64,000 nucleotides of DNA, from the NCBI RefSeq assembly GCF_032116555.1, contig NZ_CP134949.1, forward strand, positions 3,259,859-3,323,858, read 5' to 3'. Of this stretch, positions 26,801-34,207 are shown piece after piece. Each line of letters opens with the position of its first letter. Position 1 is the stretch's first letter. Below the pieces are notes generated by a model. The model saw only the letters and a program-made list of their open reading frames with translations. It was not told the origin of the DNA and did not search any database. Both the position numbers and the translations under genes were made by a program. The DNA is from Halobaculum sp. XH14. GTDB lineage: Archaea; Halobacteriota; Halobacteria; Halobacteriales; Haloferacaceae.

Positions 26801-27661
26801 CTGGACGACGGGGACGTCCAGGTCGGCGAGAAAGTCGTTCGAGCCGGCGTCTTTCGTGGTGCCCCGCTCGTTGCGCCGTAACGAGCCCATGTGATAGCTG
26901 AGGGTGGTGAGTATCACGTCCGGCACGGTGCCCTCGTCGTCGGTCAGGTACTCGTCGACCACCGCGGGAGCCGACGCCGAGGCGGAGTCGTCCCGGTTCC
27001 GCATCGAGTAACAGAAGATCGGGAGCGGGTCGTAGCCCTCGGCCCGCGCCCGCTCGATCAGGGCGTCGACCGCGTCCAGGTTCCCGCTGATCCAGTTGGC
27101 GCGATAGAAGAGGATGGCCATCACGGGGCGGTCCGAGCCGAACGTCCGGTTCCGGAACGCGTCCAGGTCCCGCGTCGCGTCGTCGAGATCCGGGTGATAG
27201 AGCCCGTGCCAGGGCAGCTCCTCCGGGTCGTCGTACTCGTAGTCGGCGACGAGATAGCGCGCGGCGAGATACCGGAACAGGTTCTCGAAGTTGGGGACGC
27301 CGCCGTGGCTGAAGTACTCGAAGACGGTCCCCGTCTCGGCCGGGGTGGCGGTGCTCAGCGCCGTCAGTTCGGGATCCATCTCCCGGGTTCCCGGGAGCAC
27401 GAGCAGCGGGACGTTCCGGTCCCGGGCCAGCTCCGAGAGGACGTCCAGCCCGGTCTCGAAGTACTGTTTCCCGCCCAGAACCCGGACGACGATGGCCCCG
27501 GGCTCCGTCCCGAGGTCGTCCAGGAACGCCTCGAGTTCCGCCCGCGACTGGAGGTGGTCCGTCCCCGCCATCCGGACCGGCGGGAAATCGCTCGGTAGCC
27601 GTTCCAGGGCCTGCTGTGCCGTGAGAAGCTCCGTGTCCACGGACGTGATGAAGAGTATCAT
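23879..27661 (-). CDS. cobN: Cobaltochelatase large subunit CobN
   Basis: Large catalytic subunit of the ATP-dependent cobalt chelatase, homologous to ChlH/BchH. The 1260 residues are normal for the family, with conserved segments VQGMNSSETVEEWEANEEGLPP, VFVGIQPPRGFGENP, HAGKHGTLEWLPGKAVALS and FGSKPGTYGAGILPAI. In haloarchaea CobN works with a ChlI/ChlD-type partner instead of CobS/CobT, and that partner follows here with a four-base overlap. The promoter lies in the 62-nt divergent region shared with cbtB: GTATAAC on the minus strand is about 27 nt before the ATG. Confidence 0.96.
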   Translation of the reverse strand: MILFITSVDTELLTAQQALERLPSDFPPVRMAGTDHLQSRAELEAFLDDLGTEPGAIVVRVLGGKQYFETGLDVLSELARDRNVPLLVLPGTREMDPELTALSTATPAETGTVFEYFSHGGVPNFENLFRYLAARYLVADYEYDDPEELPWHGLYHPDLDDATRDLDAFRNRTFGSDRPVMAILFYRANWISGNLDAVDALIERARAEGYDPLPIFCYSMRNRDDSASASAPAVVDEYLTDDEGTVPDVILTTLSYHMGSLRRNERGTTKDAGSNDFLADLDVPVVQGMNSSETVEEWEANEEGLPPRDTANKVAMPEFDGRITGNASSFREPVELDDAVTGPVYRQHPVPDRTGSTVDVADRYARLGRLDNEEKKVAVLLTNFPTSNARVGNAVGLDTPASVINVLERLRDAGYRTGEIPEDGDALMETLIDRGGYDEQFLTREQMREAPGRIHEDEYGEWFETFPDEVRAEMRDEWDDPPGDVYRDDEHVYLAGVRFENVFVGIQPPRGFGENPIAVYHSPDLVPTHHYAGFYRWLSNGFGADAIVHAGKHGTLEWLPGKAVALSESCYPEVANPDLPVFYPFIMNDPGEGSQAKRRLHSTVIDHLVPPMTTADTYGDLDHLQTLLDEYQQAEEMDPKKLPQIRNEIWELVLENDLDEDLQVNEQPDDFGAFTEEIDGYLCEIGALQIRGGLHVLGEPPTDEKLVHFLTSLLRLDTEHVQGIRRAIADEYGIDYDAVTADPGKPYDGSRPAFLAHVDADGVRTRGDVEEAIESFARALVSPLVEGRSAADARETFGIDADSPIQDVLTYVEDDLLPAIRRTTDETDNLLRGLDGDFVPPGPSGAPTRGMPELLPTGRNFYSVDIRAVPSPYAWEVGTDLADSLLATHREDEGEYPESIGIVVWGTSNMRTKGDDVAEILSLLGVEPVWNDENRRVEGLNVIPLEELGRPRIDVTVRISGFFRDAFPHVVDLLDEAVNTVADLDEPPERNYVRKHAERDRTNYEAEGMDPEEAERRSRYRVFGSKPGTYGAGILPAINQRNWETDEDLAGVYLNWGGYAYTDDEYGSEAIDVFKERLSNVQVAVQNQDNREHDVFDSDDYLQFHGGMVATVRALTGENPSAMFGDSSEPEDVEVRHLDDEARRVFRSRVVNPKWVESMHEHGYKGALEMAATVDFLFGYDATAEVVDDWMYADVSETYLLDEENREFLEEHNPWAIRSMSERLLEAMDRDMWAEPDEELRAKLERLYLENEGMLEGRGE

Positions 27662-27680
27662 TGGGCCGAAGCGTACTCAC

Positions 27681-27723
27681 CGAAAGTTATACAACTATAT
27701 TAGTTCTTTTGCAAGCGTAGCTT
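27681..27723. promoter_or_regulatory. Divergent cobN/cbtB promoter with TGCAAGCGTA motif
   Basis: Two TATA-like elements face opposite ways. One is GTTATACAAC (27686-27695, minus strand, for cobN); the other is CTATATTAG (27695-27703, plus strand), about 26 nt before the cbtB ATG. TGCAAGCGTA (27710-27719) lies between the plus-strand TATA box and the start codon. It shares TGCAAGCG with the cbiE promoter in the same orientation relative to the gene. Confidence 0.55.
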
Positions 27724-27912
27724 ATGTCCGTCGCAAACGACACGGTCCACGACAGGATCGAACGAGCCCGGATCGAACTCTCGCCCGTCCAGCTCACGGC
27801 CGTGCTGGGCTTCGTCGCCGCGGTCGGGTTCCTCCTGCTGTTCGTCCAGGAGCCGCTCGTTCACGACTCGATGCACAACCTCAGGCACGCCGCCGGGATC
27901 ACCTGTCACTGA
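27724..27912 (+). CDS. cbtB: Cobalt transporter subunit CbtB
   Basis: A 62-residue protein with one transmembrane helix (about 23-43) followed by the family's His-rich C-terminal tail (HDSMHN, RHA and a terminal CH) that is believed to bind cobalt. It is immediately followed by cbtA, and both diverge from cobN, so cobalt uptake and insertion are co-regulated. The start is leaderless by TATA spacing. Confidence 0.93.
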   Translation: MSVANDTVHDRIERARIELSPVQLTAVLGFVAAVGFLLLFVQEPLVHDSMHNLRHAAGITCH

Positions 27913-27913
27913 G

Positions 27914-29119
27914 ATGTTCACGGACTACCTGACCCGCGGTGTGAAGGCGGGGCTGGTCGCCGGGATCGTCTTCGGCCTGTTCATGGCGCTGGCCGCGAAC
28001 CCGCTCGTCGTCTACGCCGACGAGATGAACCACGCCGCCGGGGAGGGGGACCACGCACACGGCGAGGGCGGAACGCCCTGGGAGTGGGCCGGCTCGTACC
28101 ACCTCGAACCGGGCACCTACACGTACACGTTCCAGGAGGGGCCCGACCCGGCGATGCACCTCGCTGTCCTGGGGAGCGCCCAGTCCGGACAGGAGAGCAT
28201 CCACGACACGGAGGGGACGGCCGAGACGCTCTACGGCGACCACGACGCCGCCGCCGCGGTCGGGGACGGCGGGAGCGTCCAGCCGAGCGCGGAGACGCTC
28301 TACGACCTCCAGTTCGCCGAGTCGGGCGGGACGACGGTCACCCTCGAAATCGGGGAGGCGGGCTCGTACGTCCTGTTCACCGAGCACGTCCCGTCCGAGT
28401 TCGGCGCGGCGCTCACGGACGAGAGCGGCGCGGTCGTCGAGCCGGAAGCGACCGAAGGCGCTGGCGGACACGGCGGGGAGAGCGGGCACGGGGCCGACGG
28501 CGGCCACGCCGGCGAGGCGGGCCACCACGACGCCGCCGTCTCGACGGCCGTGAACAAGACCGTCAGCGTGCTCTCCGGCGGGCTGTGGGGCGTCCTGCTC
28601 GGCGGGGCGTTCTTCGGCATCGCGTTCTACTTCCTCGAGCCCGCGATCCCGGGGACGGGCGCGACCAGGAGCTACGTGCTGGGCGCGGCCGGCTTCGTCA
28701 CCGTCTCCGGCGCGCCGTGGCTGGTGCTCCCGCCGGCCGCTCCGGGCGCACGGCAGTCGCTCCCGGCCGATACCCGCCTCCTGCTGTACGGCGGGATGAT
28801 GGTCGCCGGCGCGCTGGTCTGTCTGCTCTCGGGCGTCGCGTACGACCGGGCGCGGGGCTCGAACGGCCCGGCGATCGCCGCCGTCGCCGCGCTGGTCCCG
28901 TTCGCGCTGCTCGCCGTCCCCGTCGTGCTCGCGCCGACGAACGCCGTTCAGGGCGCGCTCCCGGCCGACCTGCGCGCGGGACTCACGGGGCTGTTCGCGT
29001 TCGGGCAGGTGCTCCTGTGGGCAGCCCTCGCCGCCGCCCACGCGCAGTTCGCACCGGCGGGCGACCCGCCGACGGACGGGGCGGCGACCGGACGGGACCC
29101 GACCGCCACGGCGGACTGA
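27914..29119 (+). CDS. cbtA: Cobalt transporter subunit CbtA
   Basis: A membrane protein of 401 residues. The first helix (about 8-28) precedes a long extracellular domain (about 30-195) that starts and ends with His-rich stretches (NHAAGEGDHAHGEGG and GGHGGESGHGADGGHAGEAGHHD). About five further helices follow. CbtA is usually near 220-260 residues, so the domain between helix 1 and helix 2 is a large insertion and may be a metal-capturing module. The ATG is one base after the cbtB stop, and its stop overlaps the ferredoxin gene start. Confidence 0.88.
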   Translation: MFTDYLTRGVKAGLVAGIVFGLFMALAANPLVVYADEMNHAAGEGDHAHGEGGTPWEWAGSYHLEPGTYTYTFQEGPDPAMHLAVLGSAQSGQESIHDTEGTAETLYGDHDAAAAVGDGGSVQPSAETLYDLQFAESGGTTVTLEIGEAGSYVLFTEHVPSEFGAALTDESGAVVEPEATEGAGGHGGESGHGADGGHAGEAGHHDAAVSTAVNKTVSVLSGGLWGVLLGGAFFGIAFYFLEPAIPGTGATRSYVLGAAGFVTVSGAPWLVLPPAAPGARQSLPADTRLLLYGGMMVAGALVCLLSGVAYDRARGSNGPAIAAVAALVPFALLAVPVVLAPTNAVQGALPADLRAGLTGLFAFGQVLLWAALAAAHAQFAPAGDPPTDGAATGRDPTATAD

Positions 29120-29493
29120 TGCGACACAGAACCGAGGAGGTCCACGAGAACGGGTTCACGGACCACGTGCTGGTCTGTACGAACGGCCGGGACTCAGAGT
29201 ACGCCAGCTGTGCGGACGCGCACGGCCCGGAGGTGTACGAGACGGTGAAAGCGTGGTTGCGCGAGCGGGGTGTGTTCTGGTCGCGCGTCCACGTCGCGGA
29301 GACGAGCTGTCTCGGGCTGTGTAGCGAGGACGGGACCGCGATCGCCATCCACCCGCGGAACCGGTGGTACTCGGACGTCCGCCCCGGGGAAGTCCCGGAC
29401 CTGCTCGCCGACGAGTTCGGCGAGGACGCCTCGCGGCTCGGCGTGAACCGGTCCTCGGCGGGAGGCGTCACCGCGACGACCGACGCCGAGTGA
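29119..29493 (+). CDS. Thioredoxin-like [2Fe-2S] ferredoxin
   Basis: A 124-residue protein with the four cluster-binding cysteines of the thioredoxin-like [2Fe-2S] ferredoxins: C20, C31, C64 and C68 (VCTNGR, SCADAHG, CLGLC). Similar ferredoxins are encoded in cobalamin gene clusters, and a role in reducing the corrinoid or metal is plausible. The ATG overlaps the cbtA stop (TGATG), so it is translationally coupled to the transporter. Confidence 0.88.
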   Translation: MRHRTEEVHENGFTDHVLVCTNGRDSEYASCADAHGPEVYETVKAWLRERGVFWSRVHVAETSCLGLCSEDGTAIAIHPRNRWYSDVRPGEVPDLLADEFGEDASRLGVNRSSAGGVTATTDAE

Positions 29494-29619
29494 CGGGCGG
29501 GCCGTCGCTGCTATCGCCGTCAGCACGATCACCGTCACCTCGCCGTTTCCGCCCCGACGAGCGCCCGACGGACGGGTCGGCGCGACGCGCCGGCCGTTCT
29601 CACAGCTTTAAGCCGGCGA

Positions 29620-29637
29620 GGGAGTACCAGGGAGTAC
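29620..29637 (+). repeat. Two direct GGGAGTAC repeats upstream of the TetR gene
   Basis: GGGAGTAC occurs at 29620-29627 and 29630-29637, exactly one helical turn apart. They lie just downstream of a TATA-like CTTTAAG (29606-29612) and about 30 nt before the start codon. They could be an operator or part of a short leader. Confidence 0.35.
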
Positions 29638-29668
29638 GTCCAGCCCGACGGACGAGGAGAGACACGGA

Positions 29669-30301
29669 ATGGACACGAACGCGAACACGGAGGAACGGAT
29701 CAGGGAAGCCGCGTTTCGAGCGCTCGCGGAGCACGGCTACGCCGACCTCTCGCTCACGGACATCGGGGAGGAGCTCGGCCAGAATCCGTCGCTGATCTAC
29801 CACTACTACGACAGCAAGGACGACCTGCTGGTCTCGATGCTCGAAGGCTTCACGGACGTCTTCGTGAGCCGGCAGCTAGCGGAGCCGATCACCGACGCCG
29901 AGGAGCGACTGTCCCGCCTGGTCGACCAGGTTCGCCACCCGACCCAGTCGCGGGCGAAACGGCTCATGGCGACGCCGCCGGCCGACATGGAGACCGCGGT
30001 TGCCCGGGTCCACATCGAACTCTGGTCCCAGGCAAGCCGGGATCCCGAGTATCGGGAGCGAGCGACTGCCGTCCGGGAACGCCTGCGTGGGGCGATCGTC
30101 GAGATACTCGAGGCGGGCGTCGAGGGGGGCGAGTTCGACGTCGACGACCCCGAGCAAACCGCCGAGCACGTGCTCGCGCTGCTTCTTCACGAACTCCACA
30201 CGCGAGCGACGACGAACCGGACCGGGTCGGTCGAGCGGATCGAGTCGCTCCTGGACGAGACGATCGCCGACCTGCGAAGCGACGCGGCCGACGCGTCGTA
30301 G
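29669..30301 (+). CDS. TetR/AcrR-family transcriptional regulator
   Basis: A 210-residue dimeric repressor type. The N-terminal TetR domain is clear: RIREAAFRALAEHGYADLSLTDIGEELGQNPSLIYHYYDSKDDLL (residues 10-55) contains the helix-turn-helix. The C-terminal ligand domain is helical and unassigned. It converges with the SDR gene, with only 68 nt between the stops. A 20-bp near-palindrome upstream of the SDR gene is a candidate operator. The ligand is unknown. Confidence 0.9.
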   Translation: MDTNANTEERIREAAFRALAEHGYADLSLTDIGEELGQNPSLIYHYYDSKDDLLVSMLEGFTDVFVSRQLAEPITDAEERLSRLVDQVRHPTQSRAKRLMATPPADMETAVARVHIELWSQASRDPEYRERATAVRERLRGAIVEILEAGVEGGEFDVDDPEQTAEHVLALLLHELHTRATTNRTGSVERIESLLDETIADLRSDAADAS

Positions 30302-30369
30302 GTGGAACGTTCGACCCGGAGCCGCTTCGCCGGCTGGGCCGCGAACCGAAGGCAGTGCCGACGAGTCGT

Positions 30370-31140
30370 TCAGTCGGCCGCCTGGCCGCCGTCGACCGGC
30401 AGCGTGTGGCCGGTGATGTAGGACGCGTCCGACGAACAGAGGAACGCGACCGCGCCGGCCATCTCCGTCGGGTCCGCGGTGCGTCCCATCGGCACGTCGG
30501 CCATGGCGGAGACGTCGAACGGCAGCGACCGCGGGTCGCCGCCGCCCACCGAGTTGGCCTGGATGTTCGTGTCGGTCGGCCCGGGGGCGACCGCGTTGAC
30601 GCGGATTCCACGGGAGGCGTACTCGAGCGCGACCGTCTTGGTCAGGCCGACGACGCCGTGTTTGCTGGCGGAGTAACTGCCGAGCCCGCCCATGCCGACC
30701 AGGCCGGCCTCCGAGGCCGTGTTGACGATGACGCCGCTCCCCTGGGACTCCATGACCGGGAGTTCCGCCTTCATGCACGCCCAGATCCCCTTGAGGTTGA
30801 TGTCGAACAGCTTGTCCCACTGCTCCTCCTCGATGTCGGTCACCTCCGCGAAGCCGGTGAGGATCCCCGCGTTGTTGTGCGCGAACTCGAGGCTTCCGTA
30901 GGTGTCCACCGCGACGTCCACCATCGCCTCGACGGACTCGGTGTCGGCCACGTCGACCTCAACGAAGGTCGCGTCGCCGCCGTCCTCCTCGATCAGTTCG
31001 ACCGTCTCGCGCCCCGTCTCCTCGACGACGTCCGCGACGACGACGTTCGCCCCCTCCTCGGCGAAGCGTCGCGCCGACGCGCGACCGATTCCCGAGCCTG
31101 CACCCGTCACGACAGCCGTGTTTCCGTTTAATCCGTTCAT
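30370..31140 (-). CDS. Short-chain dehydrogenase/reductase
   Basis: A classical SDR of 256 residues. Cofactor motif TGAGSGIG (12-19), D37 after the second strand (suggesting NAD rather than NADP), NNAG (89-92), and the catalytic S143, Y156 and K160 (YSASK) are all present, and the C-terminus ends PVDGGQ. The substrate cannot be predicted; relatives include 3-oxoacyl-ACP reductase and glucose dehydrogenase types. The palindromic promoter region and the convergent TetR gene suggest repressor control. Confidence 0.92.
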   Translation of the reverse strand: MNGLNGNTAVVTGAGSGIGRASARRFAEEGANVVVADVVEETGRETVELIEEDGGDATFVEVDVADTESVEAMVDVAVDTYGSLEFAHNNAGILTGFAEVTDIEEEQWDKLFDINLKGIWACMKAELPVMESQGSGVIVNTASEAGLVGMGGLGSYSASKHGVVGLTKTVALEYASRGIRVNAVAPGPTDTNIQANSVGGGDPRSLPFDVSAMADVPMGRTADPTEMAGAVAFLCSSDASYITGHTLPVDGGQAAD

Positions 31141-31155
31141 GACCGAACACCGTCA

Positions 31156-31175
31156 TTAATTGAACGTTTAATCAA
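31156..31175. promoter_or_regulatory. Candidate operator upstream of the SDR gene
   Basis: TTAATTGAACGTTTAATCAA is an imperfect palindrome centred on AACGTT, with 8 of 10 positions matching between the arms. It lies 16 nt upstream of the SDR start codon and overlaps the expected promoter. The AT-rich, dyad-symmetric form fits a TetR-family site. Confidence 0.5.
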
Positions 31176-31310
31176 CTTAGCGCTTGGGATCGACCGCGGA
31201 GCAGCCGGCACACCGCTCACCCGGCCAACGATTCGGGCTGACGCCCCGGCCGACGGCCACGTCCGACGCGGCGTCGGTCGGGCCGAGTTCGGTGTTGGCG
31301 CCGGTTCAGT

Positions 31311-31328
31311 AATTCGATATCGCGCCAT
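31311..31328 (-). repeat. AT-rich ATTTCGCKATATCGAAT element, copy 2
   Basis: Read on the minus strand the sequence is ATGGCGCGATATCGAATT. It matches the elements at 14266-14282 and 32317-32333 at most positions. It lies 57 nt upstream of the DUF5783 gene. Confidence 0.4.
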
Positions 31329-31384
31329 ACAGTTTACGACCGCGACCGTCGGGCTTACGTCGCCACCGACGGAATCGACCGATA

Positions 31385-31723
31385 ATGGCCGAGTTCGACC
31401 CGGAAAAGTTCGAGGACAAGTACGTCCACTACTTCGCGGAGCTCCAGCGCGCGTACAAGAACGCGTTCGAGACGATGAACGACCGCTACGACTCGCAGTT
31501 GATCCATGGCATCGACCAGCAGATCCTGAACGAGAGCGAGCCGTTCTACGACGCCGAGTCGGGGGCGTTCCGCGTCGACCTCCCCGAGAACCCGGCCGAC
31601 CGGCTCACGGCGGTCGTCGTCGATGACGGGAAACTCGAGGAAACCCTTGAGCGGTACGTCGAGGAGATCGAGTCCGAACTGTACCGGGTGTTCGACCTCG
31701 AACCGCCGTCTGGGAGCCGGTAA
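31385..31723 (+). CDS. DUF5783 family protein
   Basis: A 112-residue acidic soluble protein that I recognise as the haloarchaeal family DUF5783 (start MAEFDPEKFEDKYVHYF). Mostly helical, no cysteines, no catalytic motif. It is followed 69 nt later by the NifU-like gene on the same strand and may be co-transcribed with it. Function is unknown. Confidence 0.85.
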   Translation: MAEFDPEKFEDKYVHYFAELQRAYKNAFETMNDRYDSQLIHGIDQQILNESEPFYDAESGAFRVDLPENPADRLTAVVVDDGKLEETLERYVEEIESELYRVFDLEPPSGSR

Positions 31724-31792
31724 CCCACGAAACTAACGGAATCTCTCCGCCGAGCACAAGGCATAAACCGGCGTGCTCCCTACCGTTCGGTA

Positions 31793-32173
31793 ATGAGCAC
31801 AGACTCTCAGGACGCCGACGACGACCTGCGCGAGCGGGTCACGAACTTCCTGCGGCGCAACTTCCCGCAGATCCAGATGCACGGCGGCAGCGCGGCCATC
31901 CAGCACCTCGACCGCGAAAGCGGCGAGATCCACATCGCGCTCGGCGGCGCGTGCTCGGGCTGTGGCATCTCCCCGATGACGATCCAGGCGATCAAGTCGC
32001 GCATGACCAAGGAGATTCCCGAGATCACGAAGGTCCACGCGGACACGGGCATGGGCGGCGGTGGCGACGGCGACCTCGGCGGCATGAGCCACTCGGGCGG
32101 CGCGTCCCCGTCGTTCCCGGGCGAGACCAGCGACGACGGCGAGTCCGACGAAGGCCCCCAGGCCCCGTTCTAG
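31793..32173 (+). CDS. NifU-like C-terminal domain protein (Fe-S scaffold)
   Basis: A 126-residue protein with the NifU C-terminal domain. The cluster-binding pair is in GACSGCGISP (CxxC), preceded by VTNFLRRNFPQIQMHGG and followed by IQAIKSRMTKEIPE. Such proteins carry and deliver [4Fe-4S] clusters. The C-terminal 35 residues are Gly/Ser/Asp-rich and probably disordered, as in other haloarchaeal members. It lies 69 nt after the DUF5783 gene. Confidence 0.92.
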   Translation: MSTDSQDADDDLRERVTNFLRRNFPQIQMHGGSAAIQHLDRESGEIHIALGGACSGCGISPMTIQAIKSRMTKEIPEITKVHADTGMGGGGDGDLGGMSHSGGASPSFPGETSDDGESDEGPQAPF

Positions 32174-32484
32174 CGCGCGGTTCTCCTCTTCGATTTTCAC
32201 GACCCCGTAGCCCCTGCTGAGCGATCGTGGTCGAACTGCCAAACGCCGGCAGTAGCGACGCTCTGGAACCGGACTTCTGTGGCCGAGCTCTACCCGAAAA
32301 CGAAGGAGTAAATCTCATTTCGCTATATCGAATTTGCCTCGAGCGGCGAACGGTCGTCCGTCCCGACGAGATTCCTCCCGCTGAAACTTCCGTTCCGGGC
32401 CCGTGTCGACCGAGGAGGCGGATTCGGTCCCGGTGGCTCACGGAGACCAGAAGACGTATTCGGCGTGGGGCGGTTTCGCCGGGT
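32174..32484. other. Intergenic region upstream of the sulfatase-fold gene
   Basis: This 311-nt stretch has no gene I can support. It contains a TTTT tract soon after the NifU-like stop (32194-32197), the AT-rich element at 32317-32333, and near the end AAGACGTATTCGG (about 32451-32463), about 27 nt before the ATG at 32485, which fits a TATA region. Confidence 0.4.
32317..32333 (+). repeat. AT-rich ATTTCGCTATATCGAAT element, copy 3
   Basis: ATTTCGCTATATCGAAT differs at only two positions from the copy at 14266-14282 (ATTTCGCGATATAGAAT). It lies 152 nt upstream of the sulfatase-fold gene and is near-palindromic. Confidence 0.4.
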
Positions 32485-34086
32485 ATGACTCAGGAGTCGC
32501 CGGGGAACGTCCTCTTCGTCGTCCTCGATACGGTCCGGAAGGACCGGCTCGGCCCGTACGGGTACGAGCGCGACACGACGCCCGGCCTCGACGCCTTCGC
32601 CGAGGAAGCGACGGTCTTCGAGAACGCGGTCGCGCCCGCACCCTGGACGCTCCCGGTCCACGCCTCGCTGTTCACCGGCATGTACCCGCACCGCCACGGT
32701 GCCGACCAGGAGAACCCCTACCTCGAGGGCGCGACGACGCTCGCCGAGACGCTCTCCGCGGCGGGGTACGAGACCGCCTGCTACTCCTCGAACGCCTGGA
32801 TCACGCCCTACACCCACCTCACCGACGGCTTCGACGACCAGGACAACTTCTTCGAGGTGATGCCGGGCGACTTCCTCTCGGGGCCGCTCGCGCGGGCCTG
32901 GAAGACGATGAACGACAACGAGACGCTTCGTTCCCTGGCGGACAAGCTCGTCTCGCTCGGCAACGTTGCACACGAGTACCTCGCCTCGGGGTCGGGAGCC
33001 GACTCCAAGACGCCGGCCGTCATCGACCGGACGAAGTCGTTCGTCGACGACGCCGCGGCCGCGGACGACGACTGGTTCGCGTTCATCAACCTGATGGACG
33101 CCCACTTGCCGTACCACCCGCCCCAGGAGTACGTCGACGAGTACGCGCCCGGGGTCGATTCGACCGCCGTCTGCCAGAACTCGAAGGAGTACAACGCCGG
33201 CGCCCGCGACATCGACGACGACGAGTGGGTCGACATCCGGAACCTGTACGACGCCGAGATCGCCCACATCGACGACCAGCTCACCCGGCTGTTCGACTGG
33301 CTGAAGGCGACCGACCGGTGGGAGGACACCGCCGTCGTCGTCTGTGCGGACCACGGCGAACTCCTCGGCGAGCACGACCTCTACGGCCACGAGTTCGCCC
33401 TTTACGACCAGCTCGTCAACGTCCCGCTGCTGGTGAAACACCCCGACCTCGACGGCGGCCGCCGCGAGGACACGGTCGAACTCCTCGACTGCTATCACAC
33501 CGTGCTCGACGCGCTCGACGTCGATGGCGGCGAGCCGGCCGCCGCCGACGAGGAGGCGGTTCCCCTCGACCGGACCCGCTCGCTGCTCTCCGATTCGTAC
33601 CGCCTGTTTGCGGATTCGAGCGACCCGGACCCCGGACAGGCCGCATCGCCCGACGGGACCCACGGCTTCGTCGAGTACTCGCGACCCGTCGTGGAGCTGA
33701 ACCAGTTGGAGGAGAAGGCGACGTCGGCCGGCATCGAACTGCCGGAGGACTCACGGTTCTACAGCCGGATGCGCGCGGCCCGGAGCACCGCGGCGAAGTA
33801 CGTCCGCATCGACCGGATCCCGGACGAGGCGTACCGGCTCGACGAGGACCCGGGCGAGACGAGGAACGTCGCAAGCGAGCCCGAGCGCGCATCCGAGAGC
33901 CGGCCGGAGGCCGACGAACCCGACGACGCGGCGGTCGAGGCCGCGGAAACGGCGCTCGGCGCGTTCGAGTCGGAGGCCGGCGGCGCGTGGACCGACGCCG
34001 CCGAGGGCGAGGTCAGCGACGACTCGCTCGCCGACATGGAGGAGGAGGCCACCGAACGGCTCCGCGACCTGGGCTACGTCGAGTAA
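32485..34086 (+). CDS. Sulfatase-fold hydrolase/transferase
   Basis: A 533-residue cytosolic member of the alkaline-phosphatase superfamily. The first metal aspartate is in VVLDTVR (D15), and the second metal site is in CADHGELLGEH. In true sulfatases the signature is C/S-x-P-x-R, but here it reads T55-L-P-V-H, so the formylglycine precursor and the arginine are both absent. Thr55 could act as nucleophile, as in phosphatase or phosphotransferase relatives. The C-terminal 100 residues are very acidic and end DLGYVE. The ATG at 32485 follows a TATA-like region. The substrate is unknown. Confidence 0.85.
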   Translation: MTQESPGNVLFVVLDTVRKDRLGPYGYERDTTPGLDAFAEEATVFENAVAPAPWTLPVHASLFTGMYPHRHGADQENPYLEGATTLAETLSAAGYETACYSSNAWITPYTHLTDGFDDQDNFFEVMPGDFLSGPLARAWKTMNDNETLRSLADKLVSLGNVAHEYLASGSGADSKTPAVIDRTKSFVDDAAAADDDWFAFINLMDAHLPYHPPQEYVDEYAPGVDSTAVCQNSKEYNAGARDIDDDEWVDIRNLYDAEIAHIDDQLTRLFDWLKATDRWEDTAVVVCADHGELLGEHDLYGHEFALYDQLVNVPLLVKHPDLDGGRREDTVELLDCYHTVLDALDVDGGEPAAADEEAVPLDRTRSLLSDSYRLFADSSDPDPGQAASPDGTHGFVEYSRPVVELNQLEEKATSAGIELPEDSRFYSRMRAARSTAAKYVRIDRIPDEAYRLDEDPGETRNVASEPERASESRPEADEPDDAAVEAAETALGAFESEAGGAWTDAAEGEVSDDSLADMEEEATERLRDLGYVE

Positions 34087-34207
34087 CGCTACGAGGAGTC
34101 GTCGGAGCGATTCTGCCGACCATACAGCGATTTTTCTCGTTCGTTCCATACGGCTGAAGCTGCCATACTGCGAAACGATTCGGAGAGACGTTTCGCCGCT
34201 GCCGGCG

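Noticed and set aside
34120..34170. Three CCATAC motifs downstream of the sulfatase-fold gene
   Set aside because: Irregular spacing (26 and 17 nt) and a short core; could be chance in a relatively AT-rich spacer.
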